From the NCBI RefSeq assembly GCF_050947875.1, contig NC_134571.1, positions 1,698,501 through 1,762,500 on the forward strand: a DNA stretch of 64,000 bases, given 5' to 3'. Below are positions 43,691 through 55,628 of the stretch, piece after piece. The DNA is from Dermacentor variabilis (taxonomy: Eukaryota; Arthropoda; Arachnida; Ixodida; Ixodidae). A model generated the notes under the pieces. It ran no database searches. It was not told the DNA's origin and saw only the letters and a program-made list of their open reading frames with translations. The first letter of the stretch is position 1; each line of letters opens with the position of its first letter. A program made the translations under genes and the position numbers.

Positions 43691-45612
43691 CAAATTTTTA
43701 CTTTACCTTATAATCACATTTTTAGGCAAACTGGAGTGTTATATAACGTGTAACATTTTGATATATTTTTATTTAAGATATGTTTATCAAATATGGGTAT
43801 GATGCCAACACTCGTAAATTTAATTTATCCAGGAACAATCTAACAATTTTTGGCACTCATATAGAAAAGACACTGACCCCTGCAATGAACCAAACCTAAC
43901 GAGACAGTGTTGATAGCTAGGCGACTAGAGACATGGATATAAACAAGACGAGGGGACAGACGAGCTCGGGCTGAGTTAAAACCTTACTGCCAGAGTGGTG
44001 TCCTGTCACTATCATGGTTACAAATATGTAGAGCATATGAGGAGACAAACATCACTAGGCAAGAGCAGGAGTAATGCTAATGAGTCTTCAGGAACTCTAA
44101 AAGCCTAATGATGAAATAACAAAACAAATGCTCTCCTGATAGGTGTGCATTCTTATAAAATTATATCAAAAGTTGTCGTACAATTCTGATCTTGGAGATT
44201 CATTGCATTGCCAAACACGTAAGAAATAAGTGTGCAAAGTACCATGGAATACGATACTAATTATGCTGTTGGCATAAGAAAGAAATGCGAAAAAGTGTGT
44301 TCTAAGAAAATTAACGAAAACGAATTGAAACACCTGCAGCGGCTCATATATAACATTGAGGAGTGATAAAATTCACCATGTTTGTAGCATGTCTATTCCT
44401 CATTCCTGTTTTTGTCTAATCTTGCCCATGGGGCACCTTATATTTATTCTTCTAGGTTAAGTACTGCACAGCTAGGCCTTCACGTTGAGCGGCCGGTGAA
44501 TTCTAAGACAATATTTTTTACTTTGTAAAAGGCGTGTTCTATTCTAACTAGGTTCAACATATCAAATGTGACGTCTTGACATTGCTGAAATGATGGTGAG
44601 TCAGATACAGCAAACTTGAGAATCGGAAGGTTCATATAGGTATCTAATTGGTTGTCTTTTTCCAACTCGTACTATTCAAGCGCTCATTCTAGGCAAGACA
44701 ATGTTTGACAGAGTGCCGATATCTGTAATTGTTTCATGTGGAGCTTTATTCCAAGTTCCTGCAGTCACCCTCCCCTTTACCTACCAACTTGTGGGCCCCT
44801 TTTCCGACCATTTCGCGTACCCGTCGTCTCCCTCGCCTTCGCACTCCAATCTTCGCCATACTACAGGTATACTATAGTACAAATGAGAAGTACTGCGTAT
44901 AAACAAAACAAAGAAAGGCAATTTGCTAATTATTTAACGAACAAAAAGCCAGGAAAATGTCAGTGACATGTTTTAAACGTAGTGCGTCCCACTTGTGCGA
45001 GTTTATGGTTGTCACAGATGGATACATATTTTAAATGCTTTTCAACCCTTATTCCTTCTTTGAACATAATATTAACGTAAAAAATTAAATACAGCACAAT
45101 GCGAACATTTTTCTGCTACACATCAAGTCGGTAGCATCAGCATCATTTTCACAGGCACTAGGTGGTGGGGTACAAGTTTCGCTTTATCGTTTGAAAGAGG
45201 CAATGCAACTGAAAAAGTTTTTGCTGCGAAATGTTCTGAAGGGAATCGCACATTTAAATAGGCAGAAAAAATTGAGTTTTTCGCAAGACAATTGAGTTTT
45301 CAGCTTGGCGTCATACATTTATTGTGTGCATGAGGAACGAGGAAGCATTGGAAGTAGTACCGGCTTGAGATGCGTTTTGTCGTGGTTTGTTCCGCTTGAA
45401 TGGGTGGTAGAGGCTGGTACGATGTTATCTGTCCGAGGTGACATGCGGATGAATTTCTGGAAAACAGAAGTACGGGTGGCTTGCGGCGTGGTGCAAGGCT
45501 GGGGACATAGGTTTCTTATTTCAGTTTCGATGAGTTATATGTGGATTCATTGTAAAAAAAAAAACAAGAAAAATGCTGAATTGTACGGCGCAGCTATGCA
45601 CTGGTTCAAGCA
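43691..45612. other. AT-rich interval without a gene
   Basis: No supported coding sequence in 1.9 kb. Positions 43936-43970 (ATAAACAAGACGAGGGGAC then AGACGAGCTC) resemble the micro-insertion core seen at 24564 and 50490. An A-run lies at about 45554-45564. Confidence 0.4.
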
Positions 45613-45772
45613 TGTTAATATTGCTACAAGGCGCTGCAGTAGCGAATGATGATGGGAGGACTGCCGAAGACGACGATCGCCGACAGTCGCGTGCACGGGC
45701 TCCAACTTGTGTCTTTTGCCTGTTGTACATACCTTGTAAATATACTGTAAAGCAGCTTTTCTCCACGTAACA
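45613..45772 (+). repeat. 160-bp LTR of a Gypsy element
   Basis: It begins TGTTAATATTGC and ends CACGTAACA, and is followed at once by TTTTGGTGGAGGTGCGGG, a primer-binding-type start of the internal region. No second LTR is seen in the window, so the boundary is inferred. Confidence 0.55.
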
Positions 45773-45827
45773 TTTTGGTGGAGGTGCGGGTTCTTCAAGT
45801 TTCAAGACGGAGTTACGCAGCGGACGC

Positions 45828-46779
45828 TCCTTGACGGCACCTGCAGCGCCAGTGCAAGGCGGGGACGAGAATGCTTCGGGCAGGTCACTAACCGTGCCTC
45901 AACCATCCGCTGCCAACTGCCCCGTCGTCTTCACACAACCGCGTGACCCAGGTACATTTTCCGGCTCTGACAACACCGATGTCGAAGGATGGCTTCAACT
46001 GTACAAACGGGTGAGCACTAGCAACAACTGAGACCAGACTCTGATGCTAGCAAACATCGTATTTTACCTGGCGCGCAAGGCACAAGTGTGGTTTCTGAAC
46101 CACAAACAGGAACTTACGAGCTGGGTGGTATGTAAGCAAAAGCTCATCGATCTGTTCGGGAAGCCCATCGGACGGCGTCGTGCTGCACAGAAAGAACTTG
46201 CATGCCGAGCCCAGACTTGCACCGAGTCCTATGTGACATACACCCGTGAGCAAAGGTATACGGACTAGAGTTTCCGCGATAAAACTCATTTTCCACTCTG
46301 CCTGTGAATGCACCTTGAAATTGAAAGCTGCAATCCAAACTTGGCATTACGAATTTTCTAGTTCACTCGTCAGTTTCCATGTATAGATGTTAACTACGAA
46401 GAAATTCAGTTCGTTCGGTGACCCTGTGGACCGTCTACTTTTGCTCACGGATGTACATACAGGATGAGCTCGCGCTTTGTCGCAAAGTCGATTACAAGAT
46501 GCCGGAAACGGAAAAAGGTTGCGCGTATCCTCAAAGGTATATGACGCGTTTACACTCCTGGTTTTCAAGAACTCATCCGCACTGCAAAACTTCATCAATG
46601 AAAGCCGACACTTCGAAGAAGCAAAAAGTCGCCTCGTTACTCCGAACTTCACACGTCTTCCGAACACGGCTGCGACATCTACCTGCGAGGACCTCCTTCT
46701 CCCACCCGTTCCACCCGTTCCTGCTGCATCCGACAATATTGTGCGCATCACCCGCCGCGAGATTGAAGCTGCCTCCTAA
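45828..46779 (+). pseudogene. Gypsy gag, N-terminal part
   Basis: One frame gives PRDPGTFSGSDNTDVEGWLQLYKR to a stop at 46029-46031. The next gives FYLARKAQVWFLNHKQEL and CKQKLIDLFGKP to 46268, and a third (46477-46779) gives DAFTLLVFKNSSALQNFI and ESRHFEEAKSR. This is the Retrotrans_gag layout in three broken pieces. Gag continues after the LINE at 52815. Confidence 0.68.
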
Positions 46780-47549
46780 GTTCCCTTTCCCCGCAGGGGC
46801 GTCTGCGTCAGCAGCCGTTTGGTGTGTTGCGACACCACGTACCCGAGCACACGAGGGTCGGACCCTCCCGCGTGTAGCCGTGCGCGGCTTAGCCGTGTCC
46901 GGGGAAAGGGCGATCCTGGGGGTTGAGCCGATGTCGGGTGTTCGGACCTTTAAGGCCCCCCGGCGGAGGCAGCACACCTCTTTGGCCTCTGCTTCACACA
47001 GACGGCACAACCGAACTGACCCACCCGGGGGAACTTGGTAGTTGCCTTTTCCTGTCTCTCTCTCCCTACAACCTTCGTCTTTTCCTTACTTTCCACCTTT
47101 CCTGTCTTCTTCTGGCTTCCCTTTACTTCCAATTTTTCCAGGCAGCAAGGGTTAACCTTGTGTGAATAGCCAACCTAGGTTATTTCATATTTGGTTATAG
47201 TGGTAATGTACAGCTGGAGTTTGCAGGTCGTGTTTCACAGGTCCTGCAGCGTCCCCTTGTAGGACTCCATGGTGGGTGGCTGGCGTTACTGCCGAAATCT
47301 CACATATCTTTATGGGTAGCTCCCCCCCCCCCCCTCCCTGATCGCCCTTAGAAAAGAGGGCGCACCGATGAAGTATTCCAACTTTTTGGTCGGCAAAAAG
47401 AATCTTTCCCTCGTTTACACGTGATCCATTCTTAAAAAACCAGCTAAACCAGTGCGAACAATCTCACCATTCCTTGTATCGAAGTCTCTTACCGAAGTGT
47501 TTGGTCCAGGTTATAAGGCGTCGAGGATGGCTAGCGGTTACCTCCTCTT

Positions 47550-48590
47550 GTAGCTCCGCGATCAGAAGCAATTTGAGAAACTGCGTAAACTAGTATCATT
47601 TAGGGAGACCCAAGTAGTAGTAACCCTGCACCGCACGATGAATACCACGCGCGGCGTTGTCTCGGACGATGATTTGCTGGAGCTCACTGAGGCTGAACTC
47701 TTGGAGGACTTCAGTGAACAGAATGTTATAAATGTCAAAAGAATTAAGATGAGGTGAGATGGTAAAGAAATTGCGACCAAACACCTAATAGTCACCTTCA
47801 ATTCAAGTGTCCTGCCCGAGTCAATCGAAGCCGGGTACATCAAGCTCCGTGTTAGGCCGTACGTGCCAAATCCGCTCCGATGATTCGAATGCCAGTGTTT
47901 CGGCCACAGTTCGCAAAGCTGCCGAGGCCGTCAAACTTGTGCAAAATGCAGTGCCCATGAACACACCACTGAAGCTTGTGAGAACGCTCTCCAATGTGTA
48001 AACTATGATGGGGAGCACGCCGTGTACTCGCGGTCGTACCCATCCTGGAAAAAAGAAAAAGAAATTGTAACGATCAAAGTAAAAGAGAATACATCATTCA
48101 AGGAGGCACGCAAGCGGGTTTCATACCTGCCCAAGAAAACCTTTTGCCGATGTGACGCGTCAGGGGGCAGCGACACAACGGCTTCCGGCGGCTGTCCGAC
48201 CCACAAGCAGTGAGTCGGCAGTTACGTCATCTGCCCCCGCGGCGGTTGCAGCTAGCGCTGCTCCGCTAACTCAGCAGAAGGGATCAACGACCCCGAAGGT
48301 AGGCGCAGCCAAGGCTGCCCCAACCTCGCCGACCCCTTCCAGCCCTGGCAACAGCCGGCGCAGCCAAATCCCTCAGGGAGCCCCATCGACCTCCGGGCTG
48401 GTGGGCGCAGGGGTCCGAGGCAGGACTCTCTCGGAAAACTTCTCCCTCGCAGGAGCGCGTGTCCGGCGTCTCACAGGAGGTAATGGAATCTACACCTATC
48501 CTCACGGCGCACCAAGCGCCTAAGGAGCGGCGAGGCTTCCTCGAACGCTCCAGAAGGGCAAAACCCCGATTACAGGGCCTCGAAAGAGCT
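47550..48590 (+). pseudogene. LINE ORF1 with CCHC knuckles, frameshifted
   Basis: Plus-strand pieces in several frames: EAELLEDFSEQNVINVKRIK, then TKHLIVTFNSSVLPESIEAG, KLRVRPYVPNPLR, zinc-knuckle sequence ending CAKCSAHEHTTEACENA, then KEKEIVTIKVKENTSFKEA, and a Pro/Ala/Ser-rich tail to about 48523. The gag-like order matches the ORF1 of the LINE at 25395. Stops near 47757 and 47881 and frame changes disable it. Confidence 0.65.
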
Positions 48591-48654
48591 CTGTAATCTA
48601 ATCTCTGAAATCTCTATAATTACTACTTCTGTTTCTGTACACACAGCACCTATT

Positions 48655-49340
48655 TGCTTCCAATATGAATACACAAATTAATCAATGGAACGTCAGAGGT
48701 CTTCTTAGAAACCTTGACGATGTGCAAGAACTCATCCACAAACACAATCCAAAAGTGCTGTGTTTACAGGAAACACACTTAAAATCGAAACACAGACTTC
48801 CTCCTACGCTATGTTACGTATCGCAGAGATCGCGATGATGCTGTCGCATCATCGCGCGGTGTTGCCATTGTTATTCATAAAAACATAGCGTGTCAACGTT
48901 GGCAGCTACAAACGTCCCTTGAAGCAGTGGCGGTTCGAGTTTCTCTCCTAATCAAACTCATCACCATTTGCTCGCTTTACATAGCCCCGCATTACCAATT
49001 AAACAAACATGAATTTCAGTCCTTTATAGATCAATTGCCCGAACCTTATGTTGTTCTTGGTGATTTCAATGCACACAGCAGCCTGTAGGGAGACTCTCGT
49101 ATCGATGCGCGAGGTCGTCTCGTTGAACAGTTCCTTTTTTCGTCCGGTGCGTGTCTGCTGAATAAGAAGGAACCCACATATTACTGTCTTGCAAACAGAA
49201 CCTTCTTTTTTTTTTCAATTGTTCTTAGCCTAGTTTCACCGTCTATACTGCCTGAACTTGAATGGGAAGTTACCAACAATCCTTACGGAAGCGACCCCTT
49301 TCCCATACTGCTAACACCTAAAGAAAACGAATATCCACCA
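48655..49340 (+). pseudogene. LINE endonuclease domain, broken
   Basis: It starts with INQWNVRGLLRNLDDVQELI and VLCLQETHLKSK, the first endonuclease motifs. After frame changes near 48810 it continues with GDFNAHSS near 49060 and ends with NNPYGSD near 49290. At least two shifts and a stop are present. Confidence 0.62.
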
Positions 49341-49779
49341 CAGGCTCCTAAGTGGAAGATTGATACAGCCGAATGGGAGAAATTCCGAACTCTCACTAGT
49401 ATCTCATGGGATGACATGTCCTCGTTAGGAATTGATGCTGCGGTGGCGTATTTTACAGCCTTCATAATAGATGCCGCATCTAAATGCATATCAAAAGTAA
49501 ATAGCTTGGCATGCAAACAGCGTGTGCCGTGGATGAACGATGAATGTAGGATCGCTCGTAAAAAAACAGAACAAAGCGTGGGGGTAGCTACGCGCGTCTT
49601 CCACAGCGGAGAATCTTATTAACTTTACGAAAGTAAAGTCCCAAGGCAGGGGAACGCGCCGATAGGCCAGAAGAGAGAGTTGGCCGAAGTTTTTATCGGA
49701 CACTAACTCGTATGCAGATGAGGCCAAAGTCTGGAACAAGGTTAATAGGATAAGAGGGCGACAAAGATATTCACTCCCT

Positions 49780-51672
49780 TTGGTAAATACACAGGGCGAT
49801 ACACTGCAAGATCAGGCAGACTCACTTGGGGAGCACTTTGAGCGTGTGTCGGGCTCAATCCACTATTCCCAATCCTTTCTTAAGCATAACGAAATAGAAG
49901 AACGTAAGCCAATCATACGAAAATCCAGACAGAATGAACCGTATAACCGGCCTTTCAGTATTGCCGAGTTGAGAGCTGCCTTGAACACATGCAAAAGCAC
50001 TGCACCTGGACCTGACAGAGTCATGTATGACATTATCAGAAACTTACATACTGACACACAAGTTACACTACTCACACTTTTCAACACTATTTGGGCTGCG
50101 GGATACCTCCCATCCCCATGGAAAGAAGCGATTGTGGTTCCTGTTCTGAAGCAGGGAAAAAACCCTTCCTTGGCAGCAAGTTATCGTCCGATAGCTCTTA
50201 CAAATTGTCTGTGTAAGCTTTTTAAAAAAATGATTAATCGCAGACTCATACATTTCCTTGAACTCAGCAATATGCTCGATCCCTATCAGTGTGGCTTCAG
50301 ACAAGGGCGGTCGACAACCGATCATCTTGTGCGCATTGAAGGATATGTCCGCGATGCATTTGTACACAGACAGTATTTCCTCTCGATATTCCTCGATATG
50401 GAGAAGGCATATGACACAACATGGCGTTACGGAATCTTGCGAGACTTGTCGGGAGTGGGCATCTGTGGAAATATTACTGAAATACTAAAGCGCCAAACAG
50501 ACGACACAAGAAGAGACACGGACGAGCGCTTATGTTGAAAATAATTGAAAGCTATTTGTCGAATCGTATCTTCAGCGTGAAAGTCGACAACGTATTATCG
50601 CGACCTTTTATAAAAGAAACTGGTGTACCCCAGGGAGGCGTACTCAGTCGCACACTCTTTATCGTTAAGATGAACACACTTCGTGCTTCTGTACCACCGG
50701 TCATTTTTTATTCCGTCTACGTGGACGATATACAAATAGGTTTCAAACCCTGCAACCTCACATTGTGCGAGAGACAGGTACAGCAGGGTTTAAAAAAGGT
50801 GTCCAAGTGCACAGACGAAAACGTATTTAAAATCAACTCCCACAAAAGTTCTTGTGTTCTCTTCACAAGAAAGAGAGCCCTGCTCCCAGATCCTTGTGTA
50901 GAACTAGGCGGACAACAAATTCCTGTCAACAAAGAGCACAAATTTCTAGGTGTTATACTTGACTCCAGGCTTACTTTCATTTCAGACAAAATGTCTTAAA
51001 GCAAAGTGTCTAAAAACAATGACCTTACTTAATATCCTATCCCACACAACATGCGGTAACGACAGGAAGTGCCTTTTGAATCTTTACAGGAACCTAGTTC
51101 GATCACGAATAGATTATGGTGCTGTAGTATATCACTCTGCCGCACCGAGCGCGCTTAAGATGTTAGACCCCGTTCATCATCTAGGTATCCGCCTGGCCAC
51201 TGGCGCATTTAGAACAAGCCCTGTTGAAAGTCTATGTGTAGAGTCAGACGAGTGGTCACTCCATTTTCAGGGAACATACATCAGCTTCACATATTCTCTC
51301 AAAGTGCGCTCTAATAAAGAACATCCGTGTTTCACAACTGTAAACGACTTGACCTGCGAAACAGTTTTTCGTAATAGACCCTCCATGAGACTTCCTTTGT
51401 CACTCCATGCAAGAGAACTTAGCGAAGAAATGGATGTCCCAGTTCTCGAACATCGCCTAATGCCTCCAGCAAAGCCATTACCGCCCTGGGAGTGGCAGGT
51501 ATTAGACTGTGACGTGTGCTTTGTAGAGGTCACAAAGCACGCACTTGACCTCGAAATCGCTATGCATTTCCGTGAACTTCAATCGAAGTACTCGTGCTCA
51601 GAATTCAACACAGATGCGTCAAAATCACATGCTGGTGTATCTTATGCTGCTGTTGGTCCCTCTTTTTCTTAA
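49780..51672 (+). pseudogene. LINE reverse transcriptase, interrupted by a micro-insertion
   Basis: First frame (49780-50538): LRAALNTCKSTAPGPDRVMYD, YRPIALTNCLCKLF, QCGFRQGRSTTDH, IFLDMEKAYDTTWR (motif A). It is thrown out of frame by a 43-bp insertion near 50490. Second frame (50532-50999): IIESYLSNRIFSVKV, TGVPQGGVLS (B), YVDDIQIG (C), then HKFLGVILDSRLTF. Third frame (50950-51672): RKCLLNLYRNLVRSRIDYG and the connection to RNase H. Catalytic residues remain. Confidence 0.75.
50490..50532 (+). mobile_element. 43-bp micro-insertion in the LINE polymerase
   Basis: The insert begins AAGCGCCAAACAGACGACAC and ends GGACGAGCGCTT. Flanks TATTACTGAAATACT and TATGTTGAAAATAATT look like a diverged target duplication of about 15 bp. 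The core matches, with gaps, the unit in the palindrome at 24564-24612 (GCGC, CAAACAG, ACGA, ACACAAG, GGACGAGCGCT). It causes a frameshift here. Confidence 0.6.
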
Positions 51673-52386
51673 TCTGACGTATTGAACCCGCTAACAAATA
51701 TCTTCCCTGCAGAAGCCTTTGCAGTACTGCCTGCCGTAAAACATATAAATAAATTAAAACTCGACAGAGCTGTAGTATTTACAGACTCGTTAAGTCTTGT
51801 AAAAGCGTTAATTTCTTTACAAAAGCATACAAATCCTGTTTTCATTGAGCTTTACTCGCTCTTATGCAATATTTATCTATCACATAGACACGTAGTAAAA
51901 TGCTGGGTACCTAGCCATAGAGGCATCGAGGGTAATGTACTAGCTGACAAAATGGCCACATCACTCACATCACTAACCCCTTTTCCTACGGCTGCTGTCC
52001 CTATCACATATCTGAAGCCTTTTTTAAGAAAGAAACTGCGACAACACTGGCAACGCATGTGGAACGCAGAAACAAATAATAAACTGCACGTTATAAAGCC
52101 ACAGTTAGGTTTTCGGCCCTCCCCAACAAAATGTTGGCGAACAGATGTCCTATTCTGTCGCCTCAGAATAGGGCACACATTTGGTACCCACAATTTTCTG
52201 TTTACTGGAATTTACCGCCGGCCTGTGGTCGATGTGGTGAGAGGCTCACCGTCCTCCACGTCCTCTTGGAGTGTCGGAAAGCCGAATCTGAAACAAAGAA
52301 ACATTTTCCTCTTGCATATCATTATTGCGTCCCTCTTCACCCAGCTATTTTTCTTGGTAAAGAACGGTTTTTTAGCACCAAAGTAG
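51596..52386 (+). pseudogene. LINE RNase H domain, one stop
   Basis: NTDASKSHAG (first Asp) is followed by a TAA at 51670-51672. The frame continues from about 51682 with FPAEAFAVLPAV (Glu), FTDSLSLVKAL (Asp), WVPSHRGIEGNVLADKMA (last Asp) and a C-terminal part. A frame change near 52130 leads to CGRCGERLTVLHVLLEC, the terminal zinc motif, in the frame ending 52403. All four acidic residues are retained. Confidence 0.7.
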
Positions 52387-52814
52387 TCCTCAATGTTAAA
52401 TGATGTTGTCCTACGTGTTATAAGCCCATTAAATTATAGCGCATCCTCTTTCCAGAGGATGCCGCTGTGATAGTTGTTCTGTATAGCACATGCCTCTAGG
52501 CCCTTGTGTCACAAGGGCTCTAACGAGGCCATGGTGCTCTAGTGAATTTTAGAATCTTGTACATTTTTATATGTTATCATTATTTAGCAATGCACCTTAA
52601 TGCTCATAGTACAAGTCTTTTGTCATTGCCATAATCTTATTATACATAGACTTTATGCACATTAGAGCGACCATTTTGAGGCCCCTTTACAGCCACATCA
52701 CATCAACTTCATAGAAGTCATAACTCCACTGCAAGCTCATCAACACTGGCTTGGCGCTCTTTCGCCATACCTGGCCCTTGCGCCAACAAACACCACATAT
52801 TCATTCCAGTTCCC

Positions 52815-53084
52815 CTTCAGGTGCGTAACCCCTATGCGTACCATGCAACCATTTCGCTTATCCAAATCGTTGTGCGTCAAGAACTAGCAAACGCCGGATT
52901 GCAGACGCTCTGCTCAGTCAACGGACCTGGCTACCACCTACCCGCCGCACCCGAGTTATACAGAAGCCCATCCGTTCGTCCTCGTTATCAGAATTGCGCA
53001 GAATGGCGCACTTCCGATGACAGGCCCGTCTGCTTCTGTTGTGGACGCGTTGGACACATTTACCGCCGTTGTCGCAGTGCATGA
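52815..53084 (+). pseudogene. Gypsy gag, C-terminal part with CCHC knuckle
   Basis: After the LINE the frame reads IQIVVRQELANAG, YRSPSVRPRYQN and CFCCGRVGHIYRRC, then stops at 53084. It is the nucleocapsid end of the gag begun at 45828. Confidence 0.7.
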
Positions 53085-53338
53085 AATTGGCAGCCTTGGC
53101 CGAGCTATGCAAACATCCGATGTCCAGGTGGTAGTTTCCGAGTGCCAGTACGCAATGACGACGACAGCGCTCCGCCATCATGGTCAGCACGGTCAACCCA
53201 CTACCCTTCGCCATCCCGAAACTTGCCCACCTGCTCACCTCTGCTTCGTCGTTCTCCGTCATACTTACGCCGCTCATCGGAAAACTGACGAGCGCGGCTC
53301 TGAGAGGTGAGCCTGCCACGACGACCCAACCCGAAATT

Positions 53339-53765
53339 CCTCTGCTCACAACCTCATCATGCACATCACAGCCTCTCAACGTAGACGTGGACGGCGCACC
53401 TGTCGTCGCACTCATTGGCACTGGCGCCCACATATCGGCCATGAACTCAAACCTCCGTATTCGTCTGAAGAAAGTTCTTATCCCTGCTCCGATCGCTGTA
53501 GTGGGCGTAACCGATGGTGCGACTCCAGCTGTTTCTGGGTTGTGTACCGGTTGTGTTCCGTGTAACTGTTGCCGGACGCCACACTTCAGTTTTGTTTTAC
53601 GCCTTGGATCAGTGCCCTCATGCAATCATCTTAGGACTTTCTCTCGGCACATTCGGCTCTTATTGACTGCTCTGCAGGGGTTATATTGCTCGCCTTACCT
53701 CATGCCGTTGAGCCTTGTGATCCTGCGCCGAGTCGGCTGTGTTCCGCCGATTACATTCGTCTACC
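53339..53765 (+). pseudogene. Gypsy aspartic protease with altered active site
   Basis: VDVDGAPVVALIGTGAHISAMN shows the protease active-site loop, but the catalytic Asp of the usual DTGA is Gly (GGC, about 53416-53418). Next come LIPAPIAVVGVTDGATPAV and, in another frame, CPHAIILGLSLG, the C-terminal protease motif. It ends at 53765 against the tail of a minus-strand LINE. Confidence 0.68.
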
Positions 53766-55318
53766 ATTTGATTGATTGATTGAAAACTTTAATATTCCAC
53801 TGAGATGGGGTGCCCGCCTCTTAACCTACACGTAGGTATGGGGGTGAGGACGAAGCAGTCTCCGCGCGTTGAGGGCGGTGAGTCTTGATGGCCTCAACGG
53901 CCAGGCGGATTGCTCGACGCTGGTCGTTTTCAGCCTCGCTCTGGAGCAAGGCCTCCCAGGCTTCCCTACTGCCAATGTTTTCCTTGGCCCCTGGGGAGCC
54001 AGCACACTCCCATATTATATGGTTTAGCGTACCTTTTTGCTTACAAATGTTGCATTATAGTCCCGCGTCTGTGTTAAGTAGACCCGATGTGGGGATGTAT
54101 AATTGCTTCCCTGAAGGCACCGCCAAATGCGAGCGTCCTCCAGAGAGAGACCGATGCGGAGGCGGAAAGATTCTTCTTTCGGCTTTGTAATGATCTACAA
54201 TTTCCCTGTACGTGATGATGCTATCTTTGATCCCTGGAACTGGCTGCTCTAGAGTTGCCCGGTGGTAGAGTGCTCGGGTGAACTCGTGAGCGGCTTCGTT
54301 GCATGGGACTTCTTCATGGGCCGGAACCCAAATAAAAGTTATGTCCCTCCTTGGAGGATTTTTGAGTAGAATTGGGAGGGCTTCTTCCGAGATTCTCCCT
54401 TTGTTAAAATTTCGGATAGCTAATTTGTTATCGCATAATATTACTCCCGCTTTTGTAACCGCACAAGCGAGCGCTACTGCAACTTCCTCGGCTGTACAGG
54501 CGTCCCTCGTGCACGTGGAACGCGCTATCTCAACGCACCCGTCGCCATTACCCACCGTCGATACCGCAGCCCCGTCTCTGCCGCAAGCGGCGTCCACGTA
54601 CGCTACTTTATGCGCCGATGTGTTTTTAAGTTTATTTACTAGAGCCTTAGTCCTGTGAGCTCTCCTCTCTTTGTTGTAGATAGGATGCATATTTTTAGGT
54701 AGAGGGCGATTCGGAAGCGTTTACGCACGTCCAATGGAATGTCCTTGTCAGTCGGGGCACCCCTGTCGCATTGGATTCCTATTCATTCCATAATTTTTCT
54801 CCCTGTTTTAGACTGGCCTAATCTTTCCAACTAAGACACTCGTACTGCCTCAGTGAGCTCAACTAGCGCGTTGTGAACCCCCATTTTGAGAAGGAGGTCT
54901 GTCGAGGTCGAGTCTGGGAGCCCTAGGGCTTTCTTAACGCTCTTCCTAATGATCGCATCTATTTTATGCTTTTCTTCTCGTTTAAACACGAGTTACAGTG
55001 CGGCATACGCTATTCGGCTGGTAATGAATGCTTGCATGAGCCTGAGGAAGCTGTTCTCTTTGAGGCCCCTGCCTTTGAGTGCAACTCTCCTGAAGATCCC
55101 CGTGACTTGCGCCGCATATCCTTCTAGCTTCTTGATTGTCGTGAGGTTGCATCCATTTCTCTGGATATACATGCCCAGAATTCTGATTTCCTCCACCTTG
55201 AGAACCTCATTTCCGTTTACGAAGACATTGATGGGTATACTGCTCCCAGCGTACCTGTTTGCTTACAAATTTTCAAATTTTCTTACAATCATGCTTATCG
55301 AATCTGAGGTCGAGTTTG
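53766..55318 (-). mobile_element. 5'-truncated RNase H-type LINE inserted in the Gypsy protease
   Basis: Minus-strand element with an AATC-repeat tail at about 53765-53783. From the truncated 5' side: polymerase C-terminal part (ILGMYIQRNGCNL, LMQAFITSRIAYAAL), then RNase H (54690-54055) with YVDAACGRDG, TAEEVAVALA, LCDNKLAIRNF and WVPAHEEVPCNEAAHEF. RNase H is open for about 211 codons. Several stops lie upstream. Confidence 0.72.
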
Positions 55319-55628
55319 CCAGGGCGGACGGGTGCAAGTGAACGATGTTTTTCCGGCCCAAAGCATCATCACATGTCGTCACCTTGTCATATCTTTATAT
55401 TCCCCACCCCGCCACATCTCCTTGTATATGAGCGTGTTCCTTAACAGTATTAAACAAGTTGGTCGTTTGCGCCACGTACGTCCGCGCCTTGTTCCTTATG
55501 TTGGTCAGTGTAACACTAAGCGCAATACAATCATGAACGTCCACCAACTAGCCCCATTCATTGCTTTACTAAATATCTGATCCTGCTGCTATACATTCGA
55601 ACCCTACCTGATCTTGTATAACATAACG
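55319..55628. other. Unassigned interval with short repeat motif
   Basis: It contains CACTAAGCGCAATAC and then CCACCAACTAGCCC (55541-55554), the same terminal motif as near position 170. No gene was recognised. Confidence 0.35.

Larger units (their letters stand above)
46784..52812 (+). mobile_element. RNase H-type LINE, near full length, inserted in Gypsy gag
   Basis: The 5' UTR is GC-rich (46784-47050) and later contains a C-run at 47322-47334. ORF1 with zinc knuckles, endonuclease, reverse transcriptase and RNase H follow in order. The 3' end contains ACTGGCTTGGCGCTCTTTCG and TTGCGCCAACAAACACC. Gag of the host Gypsy element reads up to 46779 and resumes at about 52815. A micro-insertion lies at 50490-50532. 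Confidence 0.75.
45613..53765 (+). mobile_element. Degenerate Ty3/Gypsy element split by two LINEs
   Basis: In order: LTR, gag part 1 (to 46779), an inserted LINE (about 46784-52812), gag part 2 with a CCHC knuckle, and protease (to 53765), where a second LINE on the minus strand cuts it off. No polymerase or 3' LTR is recognisable beyond. Sequence around the first LINE repeats as AGTTCCCTTTC and AGTTCCCCTTC, an imperfect target duplication. Confidence 0.72.
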
